A stretch of DNA of 64,000 nucleotides, from the NCBI GenBank assembly GCA_014896315.1, contig JADBKP010000007.1:112961-176960 (forward strand), read 5' to 3'. Under the pieces are notes generated by a model. It made no database searches, was not told the origin of the DNA, and saw only the letters and a program-made list of their open reading frames with translations. A program made the position numbers and the translations under genes. This document shows, piece by piece, positions 45,210 through 53,907 of the stretch. Position 1 is the stretch's first letter. Each line of letters begins with the position of its first letter. Source of the stretch: Limnochordales bacterium (GTDB lineage: Bacteria; Bacillota; Limnochordia; Limnochordales; DUMU01).

Positions 45210-45580
45210 CGGGACTCCCCCCCGGAGAACTCGCCAACCACCTGCTGAACCCACTGCCAGTAATCCGGATGGCCGGCATCCAGCCGGACGGCATTGATGG
45301 CCGGTACTGTGTAGCTGTGCAGCTCTTTCAGGCGGGCGATCAGCGCCGGCAGTCTTTCGCCGGTAGTCTTGAGGATGAGAAAACTCTCGGTATCGTCAAC
45401 CAGCCGGCCCTCCCACCAGTAAAACGAGCGGATTTGCGGAATAAGGTTGGCACAGGCGGCCAGCCTTTCGGCAACCACCTGGCGTCCGAGCGCCGCCCCC
45501 TCTTCCGCGTTGCTCACAGTCGTATAGACCAGGTAGACACCGGCTTCCGGGTTCGCGCCTTGGTGCTCCCTCACGGTCAT
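45206..45580 (-). CDS. cutA: CutA1-like divalent-cation tolerance protein
   Basis: The 124-residue protein has the CutA core: GVYLVYTTVSNAEEGAALGRQVVAERLAACANLIPQIRSFYWWEGRLVDDTE, then ESFLILKTTGERLPALIARL and HSYTVPAINAVRLDAGHPDYWQWV. CutA forms stable trimers of ferredoxin-like subunits; its physiological role is still unclear. GGAG lies about seven bases before the ATG at 45580; a GTG one codon upstream is possible. It follows pyrF by 32 bases and overlaps the yhaO-like start. Confidence 0.92.
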   Translation of the reverse strand: MTVREHQGANPEAGVYLVYTTVSNAEEGAALGRQVVAERLAACANLIPQIRSFYWWEGRLVDDTESFLILKTTGERLPALIARLKELHSYTVPAINAVRLDAGHPDYWQWVQQVVGEFSGGESR

Positions 45581-45612
45581 CACTCCACTCCCGTATTGGT
45601 AGCAAGCGGCAG

Positions 45613-46584
45613 TTAGCTTTCGCGGCTGGCGGCGCGCAACTCATCCCGGGCTGCCCGGGCCGCGTCTGCGCAGGCCCGCGCCCATTGCGAGGGCTTGCGC
45701 CCTTCCATGAAGCGGGGCTCTTCGTAAGCGTAGATCACACTGCGGCTGGCGTTGACCAGCGCCCCCAGGCCCGTGCCGGGCCGGCAGGCACGGACGGCAT
45801 CCTGGGCCGTCGCCCCTTGCGCCCCGTACCCGGGCACAAGTATCCAGTGACCGGGCAGAAGCTCCCTCGCCCGCTCCAGGTCCTGGGGGTACGTCGCCCC
45901 CACCACTGCTCCCAGCAAGCTCCAGCCTTCCTGACCTGCTCCGCTTCCCTCCCCGAGCGCCACGCTCCACTCCCGCACCTGCCGCGCGACCCTCTCCCAC
46001 AAGAGCTCCCCCGTACCCTCGATACGCAGATCCTGCAGCTCGCGGGCGGAGTTGTTGGAAGTACGGACCAGAACAAAGACGCCCCGGCCGCGGGCGCTCG
46101 CCTCCTGCAGGAAGGGCATTATGCCGTCAGTTCCAAAGTAGGGGTTGATAGTGACGGCGTCCACATTGAGTAGGGCCGGGGTAACGCGGCCGGAAGGCAG
46201 CGGTACCTCTCCGAGGTGCGCCCGGGCGTACGCCTCGGCCGTCGAGGCAATATCCCCTCTTTTCACATCGCCGATGACCAGCAGGCCCAGCTCCCGGGCA
46301 TAGGCGGCAATCTGCGCGTAGGCCTTGAGTCCCCACCAGCCGTACATCTCGTAGAAAGCAATCTGGAGCTTGATCGCAACGGCGTACGGAGCAACAGCCT
46401 CGACCACACTCTGGCCAAACCGGAGCAGCGCATTGCCCGCCCCTTCCCAGGACTCGCCGTACAGGCGGCGGGAGGCATCCAGCACCGGAGCTGGTAAACG
46501 CTCCAGGCGCGGATCGATGCCGACCACCAGCATGCTCTCCTTCTCCGCCACTGCCCGGGCCAGCCGTTCACCGAATGAAAGCAC
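45613..46584 (-). CDS. pyrF: Orotidine 5'-phosphate decarboxylase, type 2
   Basis: The 323-residue protein contains FGERLARAVAEKESMLVVGIDPRLERLP, VVEAVAPYAVAIKLQIAFYEMYG, the catalytic GDVKRGDIASTAEAYA and the phosphate-binding VPGYGAQGA. This is the longer type 2 subgroup. It removes CO2 from OMP to make UMP, the last step of de novo pyrimidine synthesis. The GTG at 46584 begins at the family-typical start; a longer frame to 46647 is open but unlike relatives. It is fifth in the pyr operon. Confidence 0.93.
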   Translation of the reverse strand: MLSFGERLARAVAEKESMLVVGIDPRLERLPAPVLDASRRLYGESWEGAGNALLRFGQSVVEAVAPYAVAIKLQIAFYEMYGWWGLKAYAQIAAYARELGLLVIGDVKRGDIASTAEAYARAHLGEVPLPSGRVTPALLNVDAVTINPYFGTDGIMPFLQEASARGRGVFVLVRTSNNSARELQDLRIEGTGELLWERVARQVREWSVALGEGSGAGQEGWSLLGAVVGATYPQDLERARELLPGHWILVPGYGAQGATAQDAVRACRPGTGLGALVNASRSVIYAYEEPRFMEGRKPSQWARACADAARAARDELRAASRES

Positions 46585-46662
46585 TGCCAGTCCACCCCCG
46601 AACGCTTCTGAGCCAATCGCCCGGCCACTCCAAGGAGAGTTTACCACCCGGACGGCCGCTGG

Positions 46663-48051
46663 CTAGTCCAGGAAACCGCCGACTGTGCGGTCAAAGCGCA
46701 GTTCTCCGCCGACAAAGCCATAGACCACCTGTCCCCGCAGTTTCCAGCCGGCAAAGGGGGTGTTGCGGCCCCGAGAGTAGAAGCGGGCCGGGTCGACAAC
46801 CCACTCCGCCCGCGGGTCAACAACCACGACATCCGCCATGGCACCGGGGCTCAACGTACCCGCACCTCCCGGGAGCCTCAGGATGCGGGCCGGAGCGACC
46901 GCCAGCCTCTCCACCGCCGCCGACCAGCTCAAATACCCCTCGTCGATCAGTCTGGTCATCACCAATGCCAGCGTGGTCTCGAGGCCGACCATACCGAAGG
47001 GGGCAAGGTCGTACTCCCGATTCTTCTCCTCTTCCATGTGCGGGGCATGGTCGCTGGCGATGCAGTCGATCACACCCTCCTGCAGCGCGGTGAGCACCGC
47101 CTGGCGGTCTGCCTCGCTGCGCAGCGGCGGGTTTACCTTCGTGGAGGTATCATACCCGGAAGAAGCAACCAGTTCATCGGTAAGAAGGAGGTGGTGGGGC
47201 GTAACCTCAGCCGTTACCGCGATCCCCTGGCTCTTAGCCCACCTGACCACCTCCACGCTCCCCGCGGCCGAAAGGTGGGCTATGTGTAGCCGCCCGCCGG
47301 CCAGCCGGGCAAGCAGGCAATCACGAAAAACCCAGGAGACCTCACCTTCGGCCGGCATTCCCCGCAGACCGAGCCGGAGTGAGACCGGGCCTTCGTTCAT
47401 CACGCCATCGGGGGCAAGGGTTGGGTCGTCGCAGTGTTCGATGACGGGAATGCCCCAGCGCCGGCTGTACTCCAGGGCATGGCGCAGCAGCGAGGCATTG
47501 GCCACCGGTAAACCGTCATCGGAGACGGCCACCGCACCCGCCTCCACCATCTCCCCGATGGGGGCAAGCTCTTCGCCCCGCCTGCCTTTGGTGATGGCAC
47601 CGATCGGATAGACCCGGGCGGCCCGCGCTGCGGTTGCCTTTTCCCGCACGTACGTAATGGCGGCCGCAGTATCCAGGGGAGGATCGGTGTTGGGCATGCA
47701 AGCTATGGAGGTGAAGCCGCCTGCCAGGGCCGCCCGGGCTCCACTTGCTATTGTCTCCTTGCGCTCCTGGCCCGGTTCACGCAGGTGAACGTGCATGTCT
47801 ACCAGGCCGGGCAGCACTACCAGACCGTCACAATCCAGCTCCCGCACCTCACCCATGCCGGCGGGACGCGGCAGGTCGGGGCCGACTTCGACAACCTTAC
47901 CGTTCAATATAAGAACATCCGCCTTACCATCCACGTTGTTGGCCGGGTCGACCACCCGGCCTCCCTTAAGCAGCCAGCCGCGGGTGGCGTCGGCTGCCCC
48001 CTGCACCGCCCTTATGGTATCACCCTTTGCCTGCACGCTTCTCTCGGCCAT
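46663..48051 (-). CDS. pyrC: Dihydroorotase
   Basis: The 462-residue amidohydrolase has LVVLPGLVDMHVHLREPGQERKETI (HxH metal ligands), ACMPNTDPPLD, VIEHCDD, LHIAHLSAAGS and IDCIASDHAPH. It converts carbamoyl-aspartate to dihydroorotate in the cytoplasm. GGAGGGTTCTGGGCG precedes the ATG. It lies between pyrB and pyrF, as in Gram-positive pyr operons. All active-site motifs are intact, so it is more likely active than a pyrB-partner pseudo-dihydroorotase. Confidence 0.96.
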   Translation of the reverse strand: MAERSVQAKGDTIRAVQGAADATRGWLLKGGRVVDPANNVDGKADVLILNGKVVEVGPDLPRPAGMGEVRELDCDGLVVLPGLVDMHVHLREPGQERKETIASGARAALAGGFTSIACMPNTDPPLDTAAAITYVREKATAARAARVYPIGAITKGRRGEELAPIGEMVEAGAVAVSDDGLPVANASLLRHALEYSRRWGIPVIEHCDDPTLAPDGVMNEGPVSLRLGLRGMPAEGEVSWVFRDCLLARLAGGRLHIAHLSAAGSVEVVRWAKSQGIAVTAEVTPHHLLLTDELVASSGYDTSTKVNPPLRSEADRQAVLTALQEGVIDCIASDHAPHMEEEKNREYDLAPFGMVGLETTLALVMTRLIDEGYLSWSAAVERLAVAPARILRLPGGAGTLSPGAMADVVVVDPRAEWVVDPARFYSRGRNTPFAGWKLRGQVVYGFVGGELRFDRTVGGFLD

Positions 48052-48081
48052 CGCCCAGAACCCTCCCTCACTTCAGACTTC

Positions 48082-49023
48082 TCACTCTTCTGTCCTGCCG
48101 CCGGCCAGGAGGTATAGCACTGCCATGCGCACCGCCACACCGTTTTGCACCTGTTCACGGATGGCGGACTGGGGCGAGTTGGCCAGCTCCTCGCTGATCT
48201 CAACCCCCAGGTTAGCCGGCCCCGGATGCATCACCACCAGGTCGGGTTTGGCTCTCCAGTCCCGCAGACGCTCTGAGTCGAGCCGGTAGAACCGGGAGTA
48301 CTCCTCCACACTGGGAAAGAGGCCTCTCTTCTGACGCTCCAGCTGCAACCGGAGTACCTGAACGGCATCGAGGCTCGGCAGCACCTCGCGCAGGTTGTAG
48401 GAGACCTCCACGCCCGGAAAAAGCTTCTCGATACCGGGCGGAACAAGGGTCGGCGGCCCGATCAGCACCACTTGCGCCCCGAGCCGGGTCAGCCCCCAGA
48501 TGTCGGAACGGGCCACGCGGCTGTGGAGCACATCACCGACGATACCGACCCGCAATCCTTCTATTCGCCCCTTGCGGCGGAGCAGGGTGAAAAGGTCGAG
48601 CAGACCCTGGGTCGGGTGTTCGTGCAACCCATCGCCGGCATTGATCACTCCCGCCCGCACCTGCCTGGCCAGCAAGTGGGGTGCTCCCGAGCTGCTGTGG
48701 CGCAAGACGATCCAATCGGCCCCCAGGGCCTCCAGCGTACGGGCCGTATCTACCAGGCTCTCCCCCTTGACCACGGCCGATGTGGCGACGGCTATGTTGA
48801 CCACGTCGGCACTGAGAGCCTTGGCGGCCAGTTCGAAAGAGGTACGTGTACGAGTGCTGGACTCATAGAAGAGGTTGACCATAATGCGGCCGCGCAGGGT
48901 CGGATATTTCTTCACCGGGCGGCCGAGAACGGCCAGCATCGGCCGGGCCGTCTCCAAGATCAACTCAATCTCCGCCCGCGTCAGGTGCTCAAGCCCCAGA
49001 AGATCTTTCCGCTGCAACCCCAT
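48082..49023 (-). CDS. pyrB: Aspartate carbamoyltransferase catalytic subunit
   Basis: The 313-residue enzyme has the carbamoyl-phosphate motif [20 protein letters not shown], the conserved [14 protein letters not shown] and [19 protein letters not shown]. It joins carbamoyl phosphate and aspartate. No pyrI regulatory gene is nearby, as usual in Bacillota. The ATG follows GAGGAGGG. Two hairpins precede it in the uraA-pyrB gap. Confidence 0.96.
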   Translation of the reverse strand: MGLQRKDLLGLEHLTRAEIELILETARPMLAVLGRPVKKYPTLRGRIMVNLFYESSTRTRTSFELAAKALSADVVNIAVATSAVVKGESLVDTARTLEALGADWIVLRHSSSGAPHLLARQVRAGVINAGDGLHEHPTQGLLDLFTLLRRKGRIEGLRVGIVGDVLHSRVARSDIWGLTRLGAQVVLIGPPTLVPPGIEKLFPGVEVSYNLREVLPSLDAVQVLRLQLERQKRGLFPSVEEYSRFYRLDSERLRDWRAKPDLVVMHPGPANLGVEISEELANSPQSAIREQVQNGVAVRMAVLYLLAGGRTEE

Positions 49024-49041
49024 GATCGGTCCCTCCTCACC

Positions 49042-49133
49042 GGCAGTTGACCGGCAACTGCCTGCTTTGGGGTCAGTCCGGGCGGCGAAGCTACAACAAC
49101 GCCGGGCCAGGCATCTAACCTGCGCCCGGCGTT
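49042..49133 (-). promoter_or_regulatory. Two leader hairpins between uraA and pyrB
   Basis: The first is a 10-bp perfect stem (49098-49107 with 49124-49133, AACGCCGGGC/GCCCGGCGTT) extended by an inner CAGG/CCTG. It is followed by GTTGTAG, so it is a weak terminator at best. The second (GGCAGTTG 49042-49049 with CAACTGCC 49055-49062) ends just before the pyrB ribosome site. On the minus strand GCCGGTGAGG near that site resembles, imperfectly, the PyrR-binding loop. Confidence 0.5.
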
Positions 49134-49170
49134 GGCGCTACAAAAAGCGGTTCAAGTGCTGAGGTGAGGT

Positions 49171-50589
49171 TTAGGCACTGGTCGTACCGTCGGCTCGGGC
49201 CTCCAACCCGCCCGCCATGGTGGAGGCCACCTGAGCTTTGGTCTTCTCCCCCGGCATGATAAGGTTGAGCAGGACACCTGCCAGCGCTGCCAGGGCCATG
49301 CCCTCAAGGTGCACCGGACCGATGCTGAGCTTCGCACCGCCGATGCCCAGGACCAGGATTACCGAACTGATAACGAGGTTACGGCGCTGGCCGAAATCGA
49401 CCTGGTTCTCGATCAAGTTGCGCATGCCGGAGGCGGCAATCGTGCCAAAGAGGACGATGCTCATGCCGGTGATGACCGCCGAGGGGACCGTCTGCAGCAG
49501 CGCCCCCATCTTACCGATGCAGGAGAGGGCGACGGCCAAGACCGCTGCCGTTCCGATCGCCCAGACGGAGTACACCCTGGTCATCGCCAGGACGCCGATG
49601 TTCTCACCGTAGGTGGTGTTGGGCGGCCCACCCAGCAGGCCGGCCAGCGACGTGGCCAGACCATCTCCGAGTATGGTGCGGTCCAGTCCAGGATCCTTGA
49701 GAAAGTTCCGTCCCGTCACACTGTTCAGTACCAGCACGTGACCAAGGTGCTCCGCCAGGGTGACGAGGCTTACGGGGAGCATAGCAGCAATAGGCGCCCA
49801 GGCAAAGGCAGGGAACTGGAGTTGCGGCCAGGCGAGCCAGCTGGCCTCCGCCACCGGCGTAAAGTCAACCGCGCCGCGCAGCAGAGCGAAGAGATATCCG
49901 CTGGTCAGGCCGACGAGAATGGGGATCAAGCCAAAGAAGCCGCGCAAAAAGCCCGTAGCCGCCGCTGTAGCAGCCACGGTGAAGAGAACGATCTGGACGT
50001 TGACGTCCTTCAGGCTCAGGCCCGGCTGATTGAGGCCCGCAGCGCCGATGACGCTGCCGGCAAGACCCAACCCGATGACCATGATGATCGGGCCAACCAC
50101 CACCGGGGGCAGCACCCGATCGATCCAGCTGGTTCCAACCAGGCGGATGATACCTGCGACTACCGCGTAAAGCAGCCCAACTGCCACCGCACCACCCAGC
50201 GCGTACGGAGCACCGTAGGTCTGCGAGACAGCGATAATCGGGGCAATGAAGGCGAAAGACGAACCAAGGAACGCCGGCACTTTACCGCCGGTGATGAGGA
50301 TAAAGAGAAGGGTACCCAACCCTGCCGTCAGCAAGGCCACAGACGTGTTGAGGCCTGTCAGGATGGGAACCAGAACCGTTGCCCCGAACATGGCAAAGAG
50401 GTGCTGCAGACCCAGAGGAATCAGGCGTGTAAGCGGCGGCCGTTCATCAACATCATAGACGACTCGCTGGGCGGGGAGCGATGCGTTGGGGTCTGATGGG
50501 TTTTGACCGGCAGAACCATTCGAGACGGGTCGAACAGGCGAGGGAATGGAGCGCGTGAGGATATCTGCAGTTTCGGTCGATCTGCCCAC
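49171..50589 (-). CDS. uraA: Uracil/xanthine permease (UraA/PyrP type)
   Basis: The 472-residue protein has about 14 membrane helices of the nucleobase:cation symporter-2 fold: LGLQHLFAMFGATVLVPILTGLN near the start, GSSFAFIAPIIAVSQ, AEHLGHVLVLNSVTGRNF and the GGPPNTTYGENIGVLAMTRVYS motif. It imports uracil. The start is taken as GTG at 50589, where AAGGAGG lies eight bases upstream inside the right arm of the attenuator hairpin. A frame extending to 50649 would run through the attenuator and is rejected. Confidence 0.94.
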   Translation of the reverse strand: MGRSTETADILTRSIPSPVRPVSNGSAGQNPSDPNASLPAQRVVYDVDERPPLTRLIPLGLQHLFAMFGATVLVPILTGLNTSVALLTAGLGTLLFILITGGKVPAFLGSSFAFIAPIIAVSQTYGAPYALGGAVAVGLLYAVVAGIIRLVGTSWIDRVLPPVVVGPIIMVIGLGLAGSVIGAAGLNQPGLSLKDVNVQIVLFTVAATAAATGFLRGFFGLIPILVGLTSGYLFALLRGAVDFTPVAEASWLAWPQLQFPAFAWAPIAAMLPVSLVTLAEHLGHVLVLNSVTGRNFLKDPGLDRTILGDGLATSLAGLLGGPPNTTYGENIGVLAMTRVYSVWAIGTAAVLAVALSCIGKMGALLQTVPSAVITGMSIVLFGTIAASGMRNLIENQVDFGQRRNLVISSVILVLGIGGAKLSIGPVHLEGMALAALAGVLLNLIMPGEKTKAQVASTMAGGLEARADGTTSA

Positions 50590-50698
50590 AAAAATAGCCT
50601 CCTTCTTCCAGGAGGCTGGGGAACAGAAAGCAGACAGCATAAAGCACATTATTATGCTTGTTTGCCCTCTTACCTTCCCAGCCTCACGGGACCGGATT
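50589..50698 (-). promoter_or_regulatory. PyrR-controlled transcription attenuator before uraA
   Basis: On the minus strand the PyrR-binding loop TCCCGTGAGGCT (50680-50691) fits the known consensus UCCNGNGAGGYU exactly. The antiterminator can form by pairing GAGGCTGGGAA (50675-50685) with TTCCCCAGCCTC (50612-50623). The competing terminator is AGCCTCC/GGAGGCT (50596-50617) followed by ATTTTTG (50589-50595). With UMP bound, PyrR should favour the terminator and switch off uraA-pyrBCF. The terminator's right arm also contains the uraA ribosome site. Confidence 0.92.
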
Positions 50699-50788
50699 TA
50701 AAGGTTGAAGGGTCTACAAACACTCTAGCCGGGTTTGGACAATCCGTCAATGCCAAATCGCTTCCTCACCCCCGATTCCGTGCGGGGA

Positions 50789-51397
<609 letters not shown>

Positions 51398-51423
51398 TCA
51401 CCTCCGGCACTTTACTACATCGT

Positions 51424-51453
51424 TTTATAGCCCGGCCGGTCTTCTGCGGCCAA
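51424..51453 (-). promoter_or_regulatory. Promoter of the pyr operon
   Basis: Minus-strand TTGGCC (51448-51453) and TATAAA (51424-51429) are 18 bases apart. The predicted start lies about 25-30 bases before the pyrR TTG, leaving no room for an attenuator ahead of pyrR. Confidence 0.65.
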
Positions 51454-51547
51454 GCATACCACTGTCGTCCCGTCGTAGCAATCAATCCCTACCATCTCGG
51501 CGTCCACCGGGCATGCGTCTATCCGCGACCTTCCAACCCCAACTGGG

Positions 51548-51576
51548 GTGAACTTGGCGCGGTCTCGGATTATACT
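51548..51576 (+). promoter_or_regulatory. Probable promoter of the hemerythrin-thioesterase gene
   Basis: TATACT at 51571-51576 is a good -10 box; a weak GTGAAC (51548-51553) stands 17 bases upstream. The gene begins at 51609. Confidence 0.5.
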
Positions 51577-51608
51577 GCTGAATGAACGCGCTTTAAGGGA
51601 GTAGTATT

Positions 51609-52523
51609 ATGCGTCGACATCAAGCACTCATGCCTTTGTCTGACGACCATCACCAGGCCCTGGTCCAGGCCCGCCAGCTGTCGCTCGCGGGGACGGCGGA
51701 AGCCAGTCTTTCGCCCACCGAGACAGCCGCAGCATTCCTGCGTTTCTGGACCGAAGCAGGCGAAGAGCACTTCCGGCTTGAGGAAGAGGTGCTCCTTCCG
51801 GCCTACCAGCGTCATATCCGTTCGCTGGCGGAGAGCGGCCCGCACCCCATCTGCGCTCTTCCAACCCCGGTCATGCAGGTACTGGTGGAGCACGTTTACA
51901 TCCGGGGTCTGGCAGCCGAACTGGCAGACAGCTTTCCGGACCGCACCAGCCTGGATCTACTGCACGCGCTGGGGTCAGCGCTGCATGATCACATCCGCCT
52001 GGAAGAACGGGCGGTCTTCCCACTCATTGAACAGTCGTTGCCGGAGGCCGTTCTCGCCGGGCTGGCAGGACGGCTCAAGTCCCCCAGTTACCTGGCCCGC
52101 AGATCCGAGAGCAAGCCGAAAGATGCCGGAACGCTTATGCCCGGGATCTCCCACGAGCGTACGTATGTGGTTGAACCGCAGCACACGGCGGTAGCAGTTC
52201 ACTCGGGCGGGATCACCGGTCTCTCAACCCCGACCCTACTTGCCTGGATGGAGAGCGTTGCCTTCGAGTTGGCCGAGGATCGGCTGCCCCCGGGCCAGAG
52301 CACCGTGGGCGTAGCCGTCAATCTGCAGCATGTCGCCCCCACGCCGGTCGGAGCAGAGGTTCGTGTGCGGGCGACGTTGACGGGGATTGAGGGTGACGGG
52401 CGCCGCCTCAACTTCAGCATCGAGGCCAGCGACCACATGGAGCTGATCGGCAAGGCTGAACATCAGCGGTTCGTCATTGACCGGGATCGCTTCGACCGCC
52501 GTCTCGCCCGGAAAAGTAGGTAG
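51609..52523 (+). CDS. Hemerythrin-like domain fused to a hotdog thioesterase (FlK type)
   Basis: Residues 1-160 form a hemerythrin/HHE four-helix domain with the expected His/Glu ligands (LSDDHHQALVQARQL, EEHFRLEEEVLLPAYQRH, VEHVYIRGL, ALHDHIRLEERAVFPLIE). From about 175 to the end is a single hotdog domain resembling fluoroacetyl-CoA thioesterase-like proteins (PGISHERTYVVEPQHTAVAV, PTLLAWMESVAFEL, VGVAVNLQHVAPTPVGAEV). The first half likely carries a diiron site sensing or binding O2/NO; the second should hydrolyse an acyl-CoA or bind an acyl group. Such a fusion is not one I recognise. AAGGGAG lies seven bases before the ATG. It is divergent from pyrR and convergent with the patatin gene. 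Confidence 0.8.
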   Translation: MRRHQALMPLSDDHHQALVQARQLSLAGTAEASLSPTETAAAFLRFWTEAGEEHFRLEEEVLLPAYQRHIRSLAESGPHPICALPTPVMQVLVEHVYIRGLAAELADSFPDRTSLDLLHALGSALHDHIRLEERAVFPLIEQSLPEAVLAGLAGRLKSPSYLARRSESKPKDAGTLMPGISHERTYVVEPQHTAVAVHSGGITGLSTPTLLAWMESVAFELAEDRLPPGQSTVGVAVNLQHVAPTPVGAEVRVRATLTGIEGDGRRLNFSIEASDHMELIGKAEHQRFVIDRDRFDRRLARKSR

Positions 52524-52545
52524 GCCCTGGGTGACAATAATTCGG

Positions 52546-53706
52546 TCACGACGCCGGGGCCTTTGCCGAGGCGGCACCGCCCGGCCCATACAGCTCGACG
52601 TAGCGCTGGAAGTCCCAGTTCTTGAGAAACGCCAGTGCCGCCTGCCGGCCCGAGTTATAGAGCACCAACTTCTGGTCCTTATCCAACCCGAAGTTGGTGG
52701 CCCTGATACCATGGGTCGGTATGTCGACGGTGCGTACCCAATCTCGTTGCGCCAGATCATGTTTGGCTCTGCCTTCCATACTCGTCTCGACGAGGGCAAC
52801 CATATACCTGTACAGCGCTAGCGGTCCTCGTCCCAGCTTTCTGGCGGGCGGAGGATCGATGAGGCGAAAGCCGAAAGCGGGCCAGCGCGGCCGGCCGGGT
52901 TCGTCGAAAATCCAGACCGGGAAGTTGGAGAGCAGGCCGCCGTCAACGACCAGCACTTCCTTACCCGACACCCAAATTCGCACTGGTTTGTAGAAAAGAG
53001 GAATGCTGATGCTCATGCGGACCGCCAACGCCACGCTCAGCCTGTCCGGATCAAACCCCAGGCTTTCCGCGTCCCTGGGCAATAACAGCATACGCCGGTT
53101 GGTGACATCGGAGGCGACCACCTGCAATCTGTGCCGCAAGCCTGCCTGAACCGCCTGCGAGGGAACGGCCAAATCGCCGAAGGTTTTAACACCTCGAGCT
53201 GCCAGCAGGTCTGCCAGCCAGGATTCCAGGTTCGCGGCCGAGTGAATCCCGAAGTGGCTGCAGAGAGAGGTGAGCGGCCCAAGGAGAGGAACTCTCTCCA
53301 CTCCCGTGCGGGTCGCCAGCCGGCGAAAGTCGGTTTCGTCCAGCAACTGGCGGAGTTCAGCCGCTTTGTAGCCGGCCGCAAGAAGCGCAGCCACAATCGC
53401 ACCGGCGCTGGTGCCGGCAAGGAAGTGCCATTCATAGCCGGCTTCCTCGAAAGCTGAAACGGCGCCCGCAAAGGCTATCCCTCGAACCCCGCCACCCTCA
53501 AACACCGCATCCGCCCGGAGAGCTCGGCCTTCCACCTTATCCTGATCCTTGCCCTTTCGCCCTCCCCCTCCCCGGCCGTGGCCGTACTCCTCTCCGTCCC
53601 CCTGAGGATAAATCCGACCTTTTCTGCAATCCTGACCTGCTCCGGTCTGGTGGCCCTGATCTCCGTGACTCTGCCCCTGAGCCTCTTCATTAGCCTGGCC
53701 GGTCAC
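52546..53706 (-). CDS. Patatin-like phospholipase
   Basis: The catalytic part (from about residue 60) has the patatin oxyanion loop FEGGGVRGIAFAGAV, the nucleophile GTSAGAIVAALLAAG and the dyad Asp in VVDGGLLSNFPVW. It should hydrolyse acyl-lipids. The chosen GTG at 53706 has a strong GGAGGTGT upstream and gives a hydrophilic Gly/Asp/Lys-rich N-terminal tail of about 55 residues; a GTG at 53535 would remove it but lacks a good ribosome site. No signal peptide is seen, so it acts inside the cell or is exported otherwise. Confidence 0.85.
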   Translation of the reverse strand: MTGQANEEAQGQSHGDQGHQTGAGQDCRKGRIYPQGDGEEYGHGRGGGGRKGKDQDKVEGRALRADAVFEGGGVRGIAFAGAVSAFEEAGYEWHFLAGTSAGAIVAALLAAGYKAAELRQLLDETDFRRLATRTGVERVPLLGPLTSLCSHFGIHSAANLESWLADLLAARGVKTFGDLAVPSQAVQAGLRHRLQVVASDVTNRRMLLLPRDAESLGFDPDRLSVALAVRMSISIPLFYKPVRIWVSGKEVLVVDGGLLSNFPVWIFDEPGRPRWPAFGFRLIDPPPARKLGRGPLALYRYMVALVETSMEGRAKHDLAQRDWVRTVDIPTHGIRATNFGLDKDQKLVLYNSGRQAALAFLKNWDFQRYVELYGPGGAASAKAPAS

Positions 53707-53907
53707 CGCCAACACCTCCGGGCACAACCTATGCCGCCATTACCGGGCCGCAGCAGTTTCCGGGCAACCCACGTATCGCCCGGTCATGACGTTCCGGCCG
53801 TTGCTGGCTACCGCCGGCCCTCTCCCTCCCGGCAACCTGTTAAGATAGAATTGCGTGTCATACAACGGGCAACATCCCAGAACACTCCAGAAGGAGTGTG
53901 AACAGCA

